The position numbers were made by a program, and so were the translations under genes. Below, piece by piece: positions 40,485 to 51,563 of a DNA stretch of 64,000 nucleotides. The DNA comes from Ustilago trichophora (lineage: Eukaryota; Basidiomycota; Ustilaginomycetes; Ustilaginales; Ustilaginaceae). Location of the stretch: NCBI GenBank assembly GCA_900323505.1, contig OOIN01000003.1:558001-622000 (forward strand). The letters are read 5' to 3'. Below the pieces are notes generated by a model. It had not been told where the DNA came from, made no database searches, and saw only the letters and a list, made by a program, of their open reading frames with translations. Numbering within the stretch: the stretch's first letter is position 1; every line of letters begins with the position of its first letter.

Positions 40485-41130
40485 AACCCCTTTCCCAAAT
40501 CATTCACATGGCAAGGTGAACCTATCAGCGTTGACATTGCTGACACCACACCACGCTGCTACACATTGCGCCTTGTTGGAGGTTCCCTTCTGAACGTTTC
40601 CCTGATTCGATAGGCAGAGTTGTCTCTGGCCTTAGAATGAGGGAGAGAAGAGGAACATAAGCGGCGCTGACCTGTAGAAACCGAGAGAAGAGGGCGAGCT
40701 CGGATCTGGTCGCCACGAGCCGAATCGACAACGCAGCGCCAACCCCTCGATGCAAGTACGCCTTCGGACAGCTGGCGTGGCTGTTCAGCTTCAGACTTGA
40801 ACTGCGTTGCCTGTATTTTGGTCGTTGCATTTAACCATCTTCGACGAGATGGCCATGGAACAACGTGGTCTAGCACTGCAGGTTTGGTGGTACGCGGATA
40901 TCCGCTGAGAGGTTCGCGTGTACGTTCCATCGTGTGTGTCGTACAATCTTATCAAACATGTGGAACTCATCGAGACATTGAGAAGCCCACAAAAGTGGCC
41001 AAGCATCGAAAATGGAACAACGAGCTCGAACAGGATGGAACAAGTGTGAGTGATGGCGATCGTTGTTCTAGCTAGATGAGCGAGTCCTGATCGCAGTCAG
41101 CTGCTTTTTGCTTCTGTTGCTCAGACAAAA

Positions 41131-41132
<2 letters not shown>

Positions 41133-41166
<34 letters not shown>

Positions 41167-41167
41167 A
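41133..41167. repeat. AAAT tetranucleotide microsatellite
   Basis: About nine AAAT units in tandem in the intergenic region. Confidence 0.95.
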
Positions 41168-42984
41168 AGATAATTTCGAGAGCGTCTGTCAAGCCATTAC
41201 AGTAAAGCCATCCCTGCCACAAGTTTCGAGAATCTCAGTCTGGTCTGCGATGGCTTGTCTCATCCTGTTGTTGGGTTCGCATACTGTTTGCAGCAACGAT
41301 TCACATTCGAAGAACTTCTTGGCACGATCTCTATCGTTCTTGAGAAGATCATCATGTTGAAGACATGATTTGTGCCATCTCTGGTCATGGTTGAACAAAG
41401 AGCTGAGTGATGGCGGCGGTGTGAGCAAAGCCGGTGCTCGATAGGAAAAATATTGAAAATCGACTGCTTACGGCCCGTGTCAAGAGGAGAATGTGCTCGA
41501 TTGTCGTGGATTTCAAAGGTTAGTCAAAAAGACTCGGTGTTTTGTTGGTTATTTTCATTTTTGACCCTCGAAATCCGCGGTTTTCTGGCAAACAGAGGTG
41601 TCGAGTCCCCAAAATGCGCTTTTCCGCTCATGTCTCACAGACGGAAATCGTTGGAAGCATCGCTCGGCAGTCACATTCGATGCATACAGTACACAAGCAA
41701 CTGCTGTGCTCCGCCCTCTTTTTTTTCACTCTTGTACTCTACTTCCGTGCCTTGTTGTGCCGCGCTGTGCTGTGCTGTGCTGTGCTGTCTGTCCCACTCT
41801 TTCCTCTGCCACTGCCCATCTGCCCGCTGCACGAAGTCAATTATCCGTGAGCATCTGCCACCTGCCATCTCGCCATCTTGCCATCACTCTGACTTGGCCA
41901 GTTTAGTTGACTGACCACCATCATCATCAGCATCATCATCGTTGTTCTTACTTGGCACTAGCACCCTTCTGCTGATCGTGCACATCTCTTTCTCGCCATC
42001 ACCACCTCTTCCTTTCCTTCCCTTCCTGATCATTCGCTTCCGTTTTACCATCCTCCTCTTGCAACTCTGGTCATACATCACCGACCGTCGACGCCCCTTC
42101 ATCTCTCTTCCTCTTCGGCCTTTGCATTTCACTTCAGCACACACGCCAGTCAACGCAACAGCGCGATTTGACCTCCTCGTCTTCGAGCTTGGTCTACGGC
42201 GTCCAAATCCGAACTGTGCGACGCCTCTCTTCATTCATCGGGCGAAACGCACGCTGGCTTGTTGCGCTTGGCTTGTACGCCCATCCACTTCATCTCACTG
42301 CCCCGCACTCTCGTTACCCTCCCCTCGACCGTAGTCTGCTCTCGTGTCAATCATCAACACAAACTCACCGCAACTCTCTCTTTCGACAAGCCTAAGCTTA
42401 CTTGGTCGCTCAGATCTCGCTACACCTCTCCACGACATTCACGCCTCTGCACGGACACTTTGTCGTCATCGTCCTTCTCGTCGCTCGGACCCCGTTTACA
42501 TTCTCATCTGCCTCAAGCGATCTTCTCCACTCGCATCAAACCTCCAGACTCCCTCATTGTTAATTTGAGGCTCCTACATTCCCGAGTGACCTACTTCAGA
42601 GTCACCAAACTCACCAATCTTGGATCTCCTACGAGCAACAACTTCACCACCTTGTTGCCTCGTAGCCTGCCATTGGCCCCTCTTCCAAAGTGCCACTTCT
42701 AGAGCGAGTCTGCGCCCAACCAACCACATCGACCACTCGTGACAGCGCTGTACTCTGGCACTGGCTTCAGCAACACAAACAACGCTTTGCTTCATCCATG
42801 TCACCACCCAGCCTTCCGTGAACGTTACGACAGCCCACCACTCTAGGCTTGCTTTGTACTCTGCTTTCCTCTCCCAGCATTGTCTTCGCAGCACGCCGGT
42901 CGCACGTGCAAACAAGGTTGGCATTCACGCAAGGCTGCCTACTCGATCCAACCTTGTGCGCAGCAGTCCAGTCTCGAATCATCT

Positions 42985-45597
42985 ATGCCTGCCATTGATA
43001 CACTCAGGACCATGAGTCCCGTCGACAACGACCTCACCCCGTCCGCACCTGCTCAAACTTTTGCTCACATGCAAGAGCGTTCCTATCCACTTGGAGCCAG
43101 TCGAGGCAACGCAGACGCAAACGGCAACACACCAAGCAAGATGACCAACTCAGCAGCAACAGAGCTTGAGCCCATGCTCGAGGGTGCTCCTGCTCCCGCC
43201 TTCTCCAAATCGTCTCTCTACGAAGTTGGCATGGTCGAAGGCCTGACACCACCTGCACTCGCCTCCCTCTCGGCTGTCGGCACATCACCAGTCGAAGTGA
43301 GCAGCGTTGTCACTGCAGGTCTCGAAATGGGTCTCGGAGTCAGTCTCGCCTCATCCGCCCTCATGGCACACATCCCCGGCGCAAAGGCTGCAGCACTCTC
43401 GGGTCTGGCTGAGCCGCGCTATTCTCGCCCGCATCAGACCACCTTCGAACACCAGCCTCTAGCATCTGAGGATAACTTTGACTCTGAAGTTTCACCCACC
43501 GCTAAAGTCAACTTTGAACCCTCAGAGACCACGTCAGCCGCTGCCAGCCTCCCATACCGCAGCCGTGGTCAGCATAGTCCCGACTTTGTTGCTGACGGCC
43601 CCGAGGGTGATCTTCATCGCAGACGTACCACCGGCGCACGCCAACCCAAGCAACGCATGGAGCCCATGAGGCTCGGCCGCCATCACCGTGCCGAGACACA
43701 CGACCCCATCATCGCATCTACACCGCCACCCGGCATCGCAGCAGAGATCGAAAAGCAGCAGTACTATCAAAACAACTACATCGCTCTCCGCAACGAGGCC
43801 AAGATTCTCACCCACGGCCTGCCCAGTAGCTTCAACGTCGACGCACCACTCTCAGCGACAACAAGCGTCGAACGTGAGTCCTCTCGAAGCAGCACGCACG
43901 CCCACGCTTCCTTTGGCGGCAGCACACAACTCGAGACGCCTTCGCTTGGCGACAAAGCTATGCTCTCTCCAGATTCGCACCATCCCATGTCTGGCAATCC
44001 GTTCGCAGCCGCCACTACGTCTTCCAGCCCCGTGCAAGATGCTGGCCATCACAACCAGACAGCCGGATGGAAGTCGATCCGTCAAGGCCTCGCTGCTGGA
44101 GCACATGGCCCCACACAAGCCGCCTTGCTCGGCTTGGGAGGCGGTAGCCACTTTGGCCCCGGCGTTCGCGCCAAGGTCTCCGAAGTGTTGCCACACCTTG
44201 TCTCAAGCATTCCCTTGTCAGGTGAAGAAGGTGAAACCATCACCATCGCCGAGTACGGAAGTCTCAATACACGATCTATCAACCTCATGCAGCCCATCAT
44301 CTCATCGTTCGTCGAAAAGGCGCATGCCGACACGCCTAGGAGAGAGATGGGCAAGAGCGAAGACGCCAGCGACTACTTTCCAGGACTTGACGGTGCCGCA
44401 TCGCTGCGATCCATCTTGGGTGTTGATGCCTCGGCTGACTACCCTTGCAAAGTCAACTTTTCCATCATTCACGAGGACTCGCCTCAAGCTGACTTCCGAC
44501 CCTTGTCGCAGATGCTTGACTCGAACCCTGAGTCCTACCTTCACCCGCAGTGGCAGGCAACGCATGAGCCTCCTCTGCACAACGCTATCTTTCCAAGCTT
44601 CGTGTCGAGGCCGTTTGCGTCTCGCATCGCACCACCCTCCACCTTGCACCTCGGGATCAGTCTGATGGACTTGCACTGGTCGCACACACCAAGGAACCCT
44701 ACCGTTTCCCTTTCCACTTCGGCACACGCCGAACTCGCTGCCTTCTTGACCGCAAGGGCGCACGAGTTCCGCAAAGGTGGTGTCATTGTGATGGCGTACA
44801 TTGCTCGATCCGAGGACAGCAACGTCGTTTTGCCTGATCGACCCAGATCCACGGTGCACAGCATAGGTTCAACCGAGGTAGAGCGATCTGCCGCGTCTCT
44901 GGACTCGGAGAACGGCGTTCATTTGCGGGGCGAAGGCAATATGTTGGACGAACATGCGATATCGCCTCGCATCCCGATGTTGCGCAAGGAGCGAAGGCGA
45001 TCCAACTCGTCGCCCAACCGACCTTCTTTTGCAGGCAGTGGCAATGCCTCGGAAACCGTCCAGAGGCCCTCGGATATCTGGTCCACGCTCACCAACACGC
45101 TTGCACCCTGCCTTCAGCGCTTGGTGTCCTGCGGCATGCTCAAGAGCGATGTCGCTCGTCATCTCCTCAGCTTGCCCATGCACGCACGCACACCTCGCCA
45201 GACGCGCAACGTGCTCAAGTCGGTCAAGCATCTGTGGAAGGTTGAGTGGAGTTGCGGTCTCGGTGATGAGCCCGTTGCTGCTGCTGCTGATGCGGCTCCA
45301 GCTTTGCCATGCGAAGCCGGGCCGCTCCGACTCCCGCACCCAGCGTGGAAGGCGCTGCAGGCCGGTACGCTTTCTCGCGTCGCTTTCGCCGAGCACATGA
45401 TTCAGCTCTTCAAGAACCTGTACGAATCGCACTTCCGTGCTATCCTGCGCGAGAAAGGCAAGCTGAGCAAGGGCGCCGTCGAGTTCGTACTCGATTCGCT
45501 CTGGGATGTGCTGCAGTCGAGGATCGATGATCAGGAGCCTTGCCCGATTGCCGAATGCGAGCTCGAAGTTCAGATCGTGGCCTTGCGCCGAATCTAA
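42985..45597 (+). CDS. SABATH-like (carboxyl) methyltransferase family protein with long N-terminus
   Basis: I choose the ATG at 42985 (MPAIDTLRTMSP), giving 870 residues; the open frame reaches 42880 only with a TTG codon, and a second ATG follows at 43012. The first ~250 residues are low complexity. From about 257 the sequence resembles SAM-dependent carboxyl methyltransferases (Methyltransf_7): QQYYQNNYIALRNE near the substrate-side start, TITIAEYGSLNTRSINLMQP (about 415) in place of the SAM motif I, FPSFVSRPFASRIAPPSTLH and LMDLHWSHTPRNP (about 556-572) corresponding to the SSxxLHWLSxxP motif, then FLTARAHEFRKGGVIVMAYI. Motif I lacks the usual DxGxxxG pattern (EYGSLN), so cofactor binding may be altered or lost. 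Serine-rich insertions separate the conserved blocks. Substrate unknown; the family assignment is moderately sure. Confidence 0.8.
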   Translation: MPAIDTLRTMSPVDNDLTPSAPAQTFAHMQERSYPLGASRGNADANGNTPSKMTNSAATELEPMLEGAPAPAFSKSSLYEVGMVEGLTPPALASLSAVGTSPVEVSSVVTAGLEMGLGVSLASSALMAHIPGAKAAALSGLAEPRYSRPHQTTFEHQPLASEDNFDSEVSPTAKVNFEPSETTSAAASLPYRSRGQHSPDFVADGPEGDLHRRRTTGARQPKQRMEPMRLGRHHRAETHDPIIASTPPPGIAAEIEKQQYYQNNYIALRNEAKILTHGLPSSFNVDAPLSATTSVERESSRSSTHAHASFGGSTQLETPSLGDKAMLSPDSHHPMSGNPFAAATTSSSPVQDAGHHNQTAGWKSIRQGLAAGAHGPTQAALLGLGGGSHFGPGVRAKVSEVLPHLVSSIPLSGEEGETITIAEYGSLNTRSINLMQPIISSFVEKAHADTPRREMGKSEDASDYFPGLDGAASLRSILGVDASADYPCKVNFSIIHEDSPQADFRPLSQMLDSNPESYLHPQWQATHEPPLHNAIFPSFVSRPFASRIAPPSTLHLGISLMDLHWSHTPRNPTVSLSTSAHAELAAFLTARAHEFRKGGVIVMAYIARSEDSNVVLPDRPRSTVHSIGSTEVERSAASLDSENGVHLRGEGNMLDEHAISPRIPMLRKERRRSNSSPNRPSFAGSGNASETVQRPSDIWSTLTNTLAPCLQRLVSCGMLKSDVARHLLSLPMHARTPRQTRNVLKSVKHLWKVEWSCGLGDEPVAAAADAAPALPCEAGPLRLPHPAWKALQAGTLSRVAFAEHMIQLFKNLYESHFRAILREKGKLSKGAVEFVLDSLWDVLQSRIDDQEPCPIAECELEVQIVALRRI

Positions 45598-46727
45598 ACG
45601 CCCGACACCCATCACATGGTCCATCGCTCGTCCGCATGAGAGCCGTGTGGAACAAACGGACAACAGTTTCTGTCCTCAACTTCCTCTTCTCCTTCTCCTT
45701 CTTCCCAAAAGTGTTTTCTCACCGTGTCACCGGTCTTCTTGGGATTTATTGTTTTTGTTTGTCATGGTCATCATTATCGTCATGTATCTTTGTTCTGCAT
45801 CCGCATCATCCCTTTGTTTCAATGGTCACTCCTTTCTCACTGGCATTGAGCACACCTTCCAGTCCGATGCATCATATTTGAATATCGAAGCACAGCTGTA
45901 TTTCGTCCGAGCCTTGTGATAGGGTTTACAAGTCGCAAAGGTCTTTCTCGGGACGGAGCAAAAGAAAAATAAAGCAGAACTGCAGCACCTAGGATTCCCG
46001 CGTGGTCCCCCACCGCAGTACTGACTAGGCGATACCTTGCTTAACTTCGCAGATCGGACGGGATGCGGTGCTTTCAAGGTTCTATGGCCGCAGATATTGG
46101 TTTGAGCACATATGTGATACATGTGCTGTGCTGTGCTGTGTTGTACGGTACACTTGCATCTGACAATCCAGAGCGAAAGGACAGTCTTGCAACATTCAGC
46201 CTTGTGATTTCGGAAGTCGGTGAAGAGGCACAACAGCGCGTCTGACCGCGGAACTCCACATGGCCAATTCACGCTCATCGGGGTCACAGACGGGCTGGTG
46301 CAGGTCGTGCATGCATCACTGTTTTTGCTCTGCACGGTTCGTTTGTGACCATCATCCACAAAAGAGACCTGGCTCAGCGGTCATCACTGGCGCAGCTTTC
46401 ACTTTTTTGGACGTCGACACTGCGGTGAGCTTCGCCGACGCCCGGCAATTCTTGGACCGATCTGGTTATCGGCCTCGAGGTGGGCGCGAGCAGCAACAAT
46501 ACAGGCGCAAATCAATTGGCCGCTTTGACTCGGAACGCATCAGCTTGTCAATTTGCAACAGCAGGAGCATCGACCAACGCTCTACACCTCATCAGCGGCT
46601 CTGAACTCCCCACCTCGGCACCCATGATTGCCTAGCAAACGGCATTCTTTGCGCGATCGCGAACGACAAGCGAGGGATTGCAAGAGTCGATACGCTAGCC
46701 TTTGCGACCGAGGAGCGAGCCGTCAAC
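45598..46727. other. Intergenic region containing a 5S rRNA gene
   Basis: Apart from the 5S gene at 45977-46095 I see no gene. A GCTGT repeat lies at about 46126-46143. The right part should contain the promoter of the FYVE gene. Confidence 0.6.
45977..46095 (-). rRNA. 5S ribosomal RNA
   Basis: The minus strand from 46095 reads ATCTGCGGCCATAGAACC, continues with GAAAGCACCGCATCCCGTCC, GATCTGCGAAGTTAAGCAAG and GGGGGACCACGCGGGAATCC, and ends GGTGCTGCAGTTC, which is a full fungal 5S rRNA of about 119 nt. The 5' and 3' ends pair over at least seven positions as helix I. The internal control region (A box and C box) is present, and a T5 run on the transcribed strand lies about 8 nt after the 3' end (45965-45969). 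It is a lone copy between protein genes, with no 18S or 28S sequence nearby. Confidence 0.95.
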
Positions 46728-49283
46728 ATGGCAATGGAAGACGCAGCGGGACCATCGTCCCAGTCGGGGTCTTCATCAAAGCGTCTATCGTACGTTCCCT
46801 ATCAGCGCAAAGGTCACCAAAGGAATGGGTCCACCGCTTCTCAATCAGCAGCCTTCTCTCCAGAGGCGGAACCAGCACTCTCCCGTCCAACAGGGGAACC
46901 CGCATCAACAACGAAATTACTTCCCAATACAGGTAATGCCTCAAGTGGCGCATCAACACCGAAAAGCGGAACCGCTACACCAGATCATATGCCGATCATC
47001 TCCACACCTTTGCGCCCGCAAGCAACTCCATCCCGCACACCATCAACACCAAGTCGACCAGCTATCGCTTCGCCGTTAGCACGAGGAGCTGGGCTAGTGC
47101 GACCACATCGCGATCTGGATGCGCCTCCGCCGCCGCTCAGAGTCGCGTCAAAGCTTGGTACGAACAACTCGCAACCGAAGAGCTCGGCTTCCATCAGCAG
47201 TCAGGGAGGTCCATCTTCGTCTCGTTCTCAGACGTCCAGCAGCTCAGCAGCACTGCCGGCCTCTTCAGCGAATCGGCATGGGCGGAGTCAAAGCTCTGCT
47301 TCAACTTCAACCCTCCGCGCGGTAGACCCTTCACGCTCACCTCAGAAGCTGCCAGGGAGTCCGAGAACCTCTAGTATGACACAGAACCACTCCACGCGTG
47401 CGCTCGTTGGGACAAACTCAACGAATGGCGCATCTGTAGGAGCCAACAGCGCCAACAGTGGCACTCCCATCCCATCGAGCGCAGCTTCTAGCGTTCTTGG
47501 ATCTAGTAGAGCTTCATCCGCAGTCGCCAGTCCTCTGGGCAGTCGATCTTCAACCCCCATCATCGGCGCTTCGGGAACCTCGATTCCAGCTCACGTCAAC
47601 TCGTACGCGGCACTGCTGGCAGCTCAGTCCAGACTTGGACCCATTCCTGTTCCCCAAGGCGTCGCGTTAGCGCAAGCTGCAGGCGCGAGCCCTGCATCAG
47701 CCAACCAACAAATGGCCCTGCCTGGCTCTGACGGAAGGAGAACAGCGTATAGATCCGGGTTCCAGCCGAAGGGAGTCTTGCGCGTGAGGACAGCCGAATT
47801 TACCGATTTGCGGCGCAAAGGACACAGCGAAGGAGAAATGGAGGCGCAGCGCATGGACCGAAGGCTTGCCAAGCTCATCGCGATCCACTTTGCGCCGATC
47901 AACGATGCAGAGAAGCTGATGCAAAGCCCAGCGAAGAAGTCTGCCTTCATGGATCTGGATCTAGATGAGCTCAAGCGGGACCCCAGTAGCGTCATTCGGA
48001 AGGGTGGTAGCGAGCTGTGGACTTCTTTCAGGGCAAGGGGTCGGGGAGAGGATCCTTCCATCCGTCAAGCTGAGCAGAGCATCGTCAACTGGCAGGACGA
48101 CGCCGAGGCAAAGGCGTGCCCGATCTGCGCCACGCCTTTCAGCTTTACCGTCCGCAAGCACCATTGTCGACTCTGTGGGCGGGTTGTGTGCGCCTCGCCG
48201 CATCTTACACGACTAGCATGGGCGGAACAGATGGGTTCAGGCACCGGCAAGACGCTGACCGCCGAGGAACGTGCTGCGCTTGATGGCAAGTGCTCTGGCA
48301 ACATCGTGGCCGATCCCATCAGCGGACGTATCGAAGAGGTCAAAGAGGGAGCTGCCGCTTCGTCGAGTACATCTCCATCGAAAGGTGTCCGCATTTGTCT
48401 GGATTGCAAGTCGATCGTCCGCAAACGACAGTACATGATGGACGATGAGCCGCTACCCATCTTCATGAAGCTTTACGAGGCGCTAATGCGCGTTCAGAAG
48501 GAGATTGAGCAGTCGCTCCCTGAGTTCCAGGAGATGGTTCTCGGTCTGCAGAAGCAGGATCAAACTGCAGCACTTGGCTCGAGCATCCGCGCTAACATCG
48601 AGCTGCAACGAGACGCTGTGCAGGCGCGCAAACAGCTGCTCGCCAACTTTGCCACCTATGACGAATTGGCTAAACGCATCCGTGCCTTACCTGTTGGGGA
48701 TAAAGCCAATACAGCGGGGTTTGGAAGCGATGCGGCGCAGGAGAGAATCCAACACGCCATCTTTACACGAGCCAACCTGTTTTTGCAGCAGAACATGCTT
48801 CCACTGCAGAGCCTGCCCAAACCTGGCAGCAAGAAGACGACTCCAGCAGGAGATGCTGCCTCAGACTCAACAGGCAGCTCACCAGGGTCGCCTCAACCTG
48901 CCTCTCCTCGACTTGCAGCACGCCGTGGCGGGCAGCACGCTCACAAAGGGTCCGTCAGCTCCCTTGCCTCCATCCGATCGCTTTTCGGCGGCGGCGGTGT
49001 CCGCGCAAACGCACAAGCCGGGCTGGACGAACAGTTCGGCAACAACTACGACGATGGATCAGCAACAGAAGATGATACGCTAGGCAATGCCGATCCAGCA
49101 GAACTCAGAGAGCAACTCAAAGTGCTCCTCGAGCAGGAAAAGCTCGTCGCGGACTATGTGGAAAGCGCCGCCAGAGCCAGGAAGTTTGAGGATGCAAAGA
49201 CGTTGAAGAAGAGTCATGATGAGTTGTGCAAGGAAATTGTGAGGATTCAGAGGCGTCTTGTGGTTGCTGGAAAGGGTCGATGA
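46728..49283 (+). CDS. PEP7: FYVE zinc finger protein, Pep7/Vac1/rabenosyn-5 type
   Basis: 851 residues from the ATG at 46728. The first ~330 residues are Ser-rich and disordered. The FYVE finger begins with C464 (CPICATPFSF), contains the phosphoinositide-binding RKHHCRLCGRVVC, and closes with ICLDC (C557/C560) after an insertion of about 50 residues inside the finger, a feature of the Pep7/rabenosyn group. A coiled-coil segment follows (YEALMRVQKEIEQSLPEFQE), and the C-terminal ~60 residues (ELREQLKVLLEQEKLVADYV and on) match a rabenosyn Rab-binding helical hairpin. Family members bind PI3P on endosomes, Rab5-type GTPases and a Sec1-like protein, and drive Golgi-to-endosome and endosome fusion. 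Function here is inferred from domains. Confidence 0.9.
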   Translation: MAMEDAAGPSSQSGSSSKRLSYVPYQRKGHQRNGSTASQSAAFSPEAEPALSRPTGEPASTTKLLPNTGNASSGASTPKSGTATPDHMPIISTPLRPQATPSRTPSTPSRPAIASPLARGAGLVRPHRDLDAPPPPLRVASKLGTNNSQPKSSASISSQGGPSSSRSQTSSSSAALPASSANRHGRSQSSASTSTLRAVDPSRSPQKLPGSPRTSSMTQNHSTRALVGTNSTNGASVGANSANSGTPIPSSAASSVLGSSRASSAVASPLGSRSSTPIIGASGTSIPAHVNSYAALLAAQSRLGPIPVPQGVALAQAAGASPASANQQMALPGSDGRRTAYRSGFQPKGVLRVRTAEFTDLRRKGHSEGEMEAQRMDRRLAKLIAIHFAPINDAEKLMQSPAKKSAFMDLDLDELKRDPSSVIRKGGSELWTSFRARGRGEDPSIRQAEQSIVNWQDDAEAKACPICATPFSFTVRKHHCRLCGRVVCASPHLTRLAWAEQMGSGTGKTLTAEERAALDGKCSGNIVADPISGRIEEVKEGAAASSSTSPSKGVRICLDCKSIVRKRQYMMDDEPLPIFMKLYEALMRVQKEIEQSLPEFQEMVLGLQKQDQTAALGSSIRANIELQRDAVQARKQLLANFATYDELAKRIRALPVGDKANTAGFGSDAAQERIQHAIFTRANLFLQQNMLPLQSLPKPGSKKTTPAGDAASDSTGSSPGSPQPASPRLAARRGGQHAHKGSVSSLASIRSLFGGGGVRANAQAGLDEQFGNNYDDGSATEDDTLGNADPAELREQLKVLLEQEKLVADYVESAARARKFEDAKTLKKSHDELCKEIVRIQRRLVVAGKGR

Positions 49284-50401
49284 AATGGGCGTCCAGCACA
49301 ATACTACTGTCGACCAGGATGCTTTTGATTCGCACGAGCGGTAGCGCATGCACGATGCCTTGCAACAGAACGTCTCTTTCGCAACAATGTCAAGTCGTCC
49401 GCCGCACTGTCGAATCGTCCGCAAGGGTGTCCTAACTTTCAAATTCCGATACCGTTTCCTCTTCTTTAGGACACAATCATGTCGCCCAACATCCGAAAGC
49501 GAGACTGCCTCCGTTCATCCAGAAACTGCTCCAACTTCATACGCTTGCGTTCACGATCAAGAGCTTGGCAACCATTGCCGCTTCACATCGGCTAAATTCT
49601 GAACTGTCTTCAGAAACAAATGTGTGAGATGACGAACGTCTCTGTTGAAATTGTCATCAGCAAACGACTGTCGCTTAAACGAGGGTTAAGATCGAAGACC
49701 GGCACGAGCATGGTGTGACACGGTCTCACATAGATCGTAATCTTCAGATAGGAAGACCGCGTGGGAAAGAATCCTGCTTTGAGTGAGACAGAACGTCGAT
49801 CGCGATCGAACTTAGAGCTCGTGCCCTGAGCCCCTGGAAGATGTCAAAGACGGTGCGGGTTGTCATCGATGAAGGTCTACAAGAGAGGGGCAAAAGGTCA
49901 GTCAGTGCGATATAAGGGGCGATCGGTTGATGCATGGCTGATCCTTTTCAGATCGCTACGATCGTGATCCGAACTCGCAACTACCGGACCCTGCGTCTCG
50001 CTCCTGTCGGAAGATGGACTGGTAAAGCTTAGTCAACTTCTGCTAGATTGTTTAAGCCAAGCTGTTAGACTGGCCACCGACGGCGTCTGCCATATTTTCT
50101 CGCCCGAATTCGCGGTAGAGCAGGCTAGGCTGCAAGAGACCCACAGCCACCCTCAAAATCCTCAATTCGAACTCTGCCAGCACACAATGCAGCTGTCAAT
50201 TTATCACTCCCCGAGCTGCAGAAGCGGCACATAAGGCTCTCCTTCTGAAGCAAGAGGAATCGATCTGTGTTCCTGCTTGACAAGAGGCTACAAAGAAAGA
50301 TAGCTGAGCTTGGCATTTCGCGCCGCTGCTCTGCGAAAGGAATAGATTGGCCCCTGAAAAACGCCCAAGCCTGCCACCTTGGCTAGTTCTTCTTAGGCGA
50401 G

Positions 50402-50419
50402 GTAGAGTTGGTTGCACAG
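50402..50419. repeat. 18-bp direct repeat, copy 1
   Basis: GTAGAGTTGGTTGCACAG, identical to 53556-53573. Flanking sequence to the left shows only patchy similarity (both have TGACAAG, TCGCG and CTGCTC in the same order). Confidence 0.8.
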
Positions 50420-51521
50420 TGGACGGCTTAGCACGTGTCCGAACCGAGCCTGGGCATAGTAGGCTACGGGAGTTGAATGAGGGATGGACCCCGAATCGGC
50501 CTGCCAGGCTAGGCTAGGAACAAGGAGAAACCTGCTTAGCCAACAGATGAGCGATGGGCTGGACATCGGATTGATGTCTGTTCGCATAGCCGTGCTGCAC
50601 TGGGCCTGGTGTTGAGTTTGCCAAGTGTGACCTCGCACAGAGGAGAATGCTACGAAGTTGGTGAAAGGGCTCATCGGCGAGATTTCAACGGTTCAACCGG
50701 AAGCCGATTTTCTCAGTAATCATAGTCTTGGCTTTCACTGCTCGGCAGACTCCTAGCCCACATTCAACAGCACCACAATAACATCGGCAATCGGTTCACC
50801 TTGATGAAGACGCCTTGGTCTGTCTCAACGAGTGCCGAGCAACATCACCACTGCAGCACCTGAAAGAACAACTTCATTGGGCGGTTTTGGGGTGTAAGAT
50901 GCACAGCGCGGCGGGTAGATGTTCAGACCGTCGTCACAAGGCAGTAAAGAAAGCTCGACTGCGGGCGCGTTCGTTCTGCGCATATCGCGGCATGCTTCGC
51001 TTTGGAGATCAGCCGTATCTCCGCTTTGATTCAGAGCTGATCGTGGCGGGGCCAGGTTCACCGAATGCGTTTTGGTTCTTTCGACGAGAGAAAAAGATCT
51101 TTCCACCATATCGCGATCATCAGACAGAAGGGTGGGGGTGATCAAGGCGGAGATGATCTCTGACTGAGACTTCTTTCACCGCTGAGGCGAGTGATATTGA
51201 TTAGATCGTGAGAACGCAACTGCACAACCCAGCCAATCGGGGGAACATCCCGCAATTGGTGTGGTCGGAGGGAGGAGTACCAATTGGCCGATGGGATACT
51301 GTACAGCAGAGTGACACACAAAGAGGTGGAACTGGCATGCTCGCTCAGGACAATGGCCGAAAGTGGCAGGTGTTACAGTACCTGTTGCAGGCCACCACCC
51401 TGTTTTGTAGGAACAAGCAAGCCACAATGAGAAGAAATGTTTTGAAATTGGGGTGCGTTGTTCTGTATTCGGTGCAGCTTTTGACAGCTCTCCGTTTGAC
51501 AAACTGGTCAATTTCAGAAAG

Positions 51522-51561
<40 letters not shown>
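51522..51561. repeat. Poly(A) tract of about 40 nt
   Basis: Forty consecutive A residues followed by AGGAGGAAAAAAGGG in the gene-poor segment. It could be the tail of an old retrocopied sequence or simply a homopolymer expansion. Confidence 0.9.

Positions 51562-51563
<2 letters not shown>

Larger units (their letters stand above)
38677..42984. promoter_or_regulatory. 4.3 kb divergent intergenic region (Kre33 / SABATH-like gene)
   Basis: No convincing gene. Elements seen: an A-rich patch at about 38969-39012, TACTGTA/TACAGTA near 39514, 39616, 41200 and 41686 plus a tandem cluster at 39951-39984, an A8G17 homopolymer junction at 40460-40484, an AAAT repeat at 41133-41167, and a GCTGT repeat at about 41765-41789. 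From about 41940 to 42840 the plus strand is C/T-rich and probably forms a long leader of the methyltransferase-like gene. The longest minus frame (39408-39821, 137 codons) is not recognisable. Confidence 0.5.

Noticed and set aside
41133..41167. AAAT repeat considered as a CRISPR-like or centromeric array
   Set aside because: It is a simple tetranucleotide microsatellite with no spacers.
42880..42984. 35-codon upstream extension of the SABATH-like gene
   Set aside because: It opens with TTG, not ATG, and lies in leader-like sequence; the ATG at 42985 is preferred.
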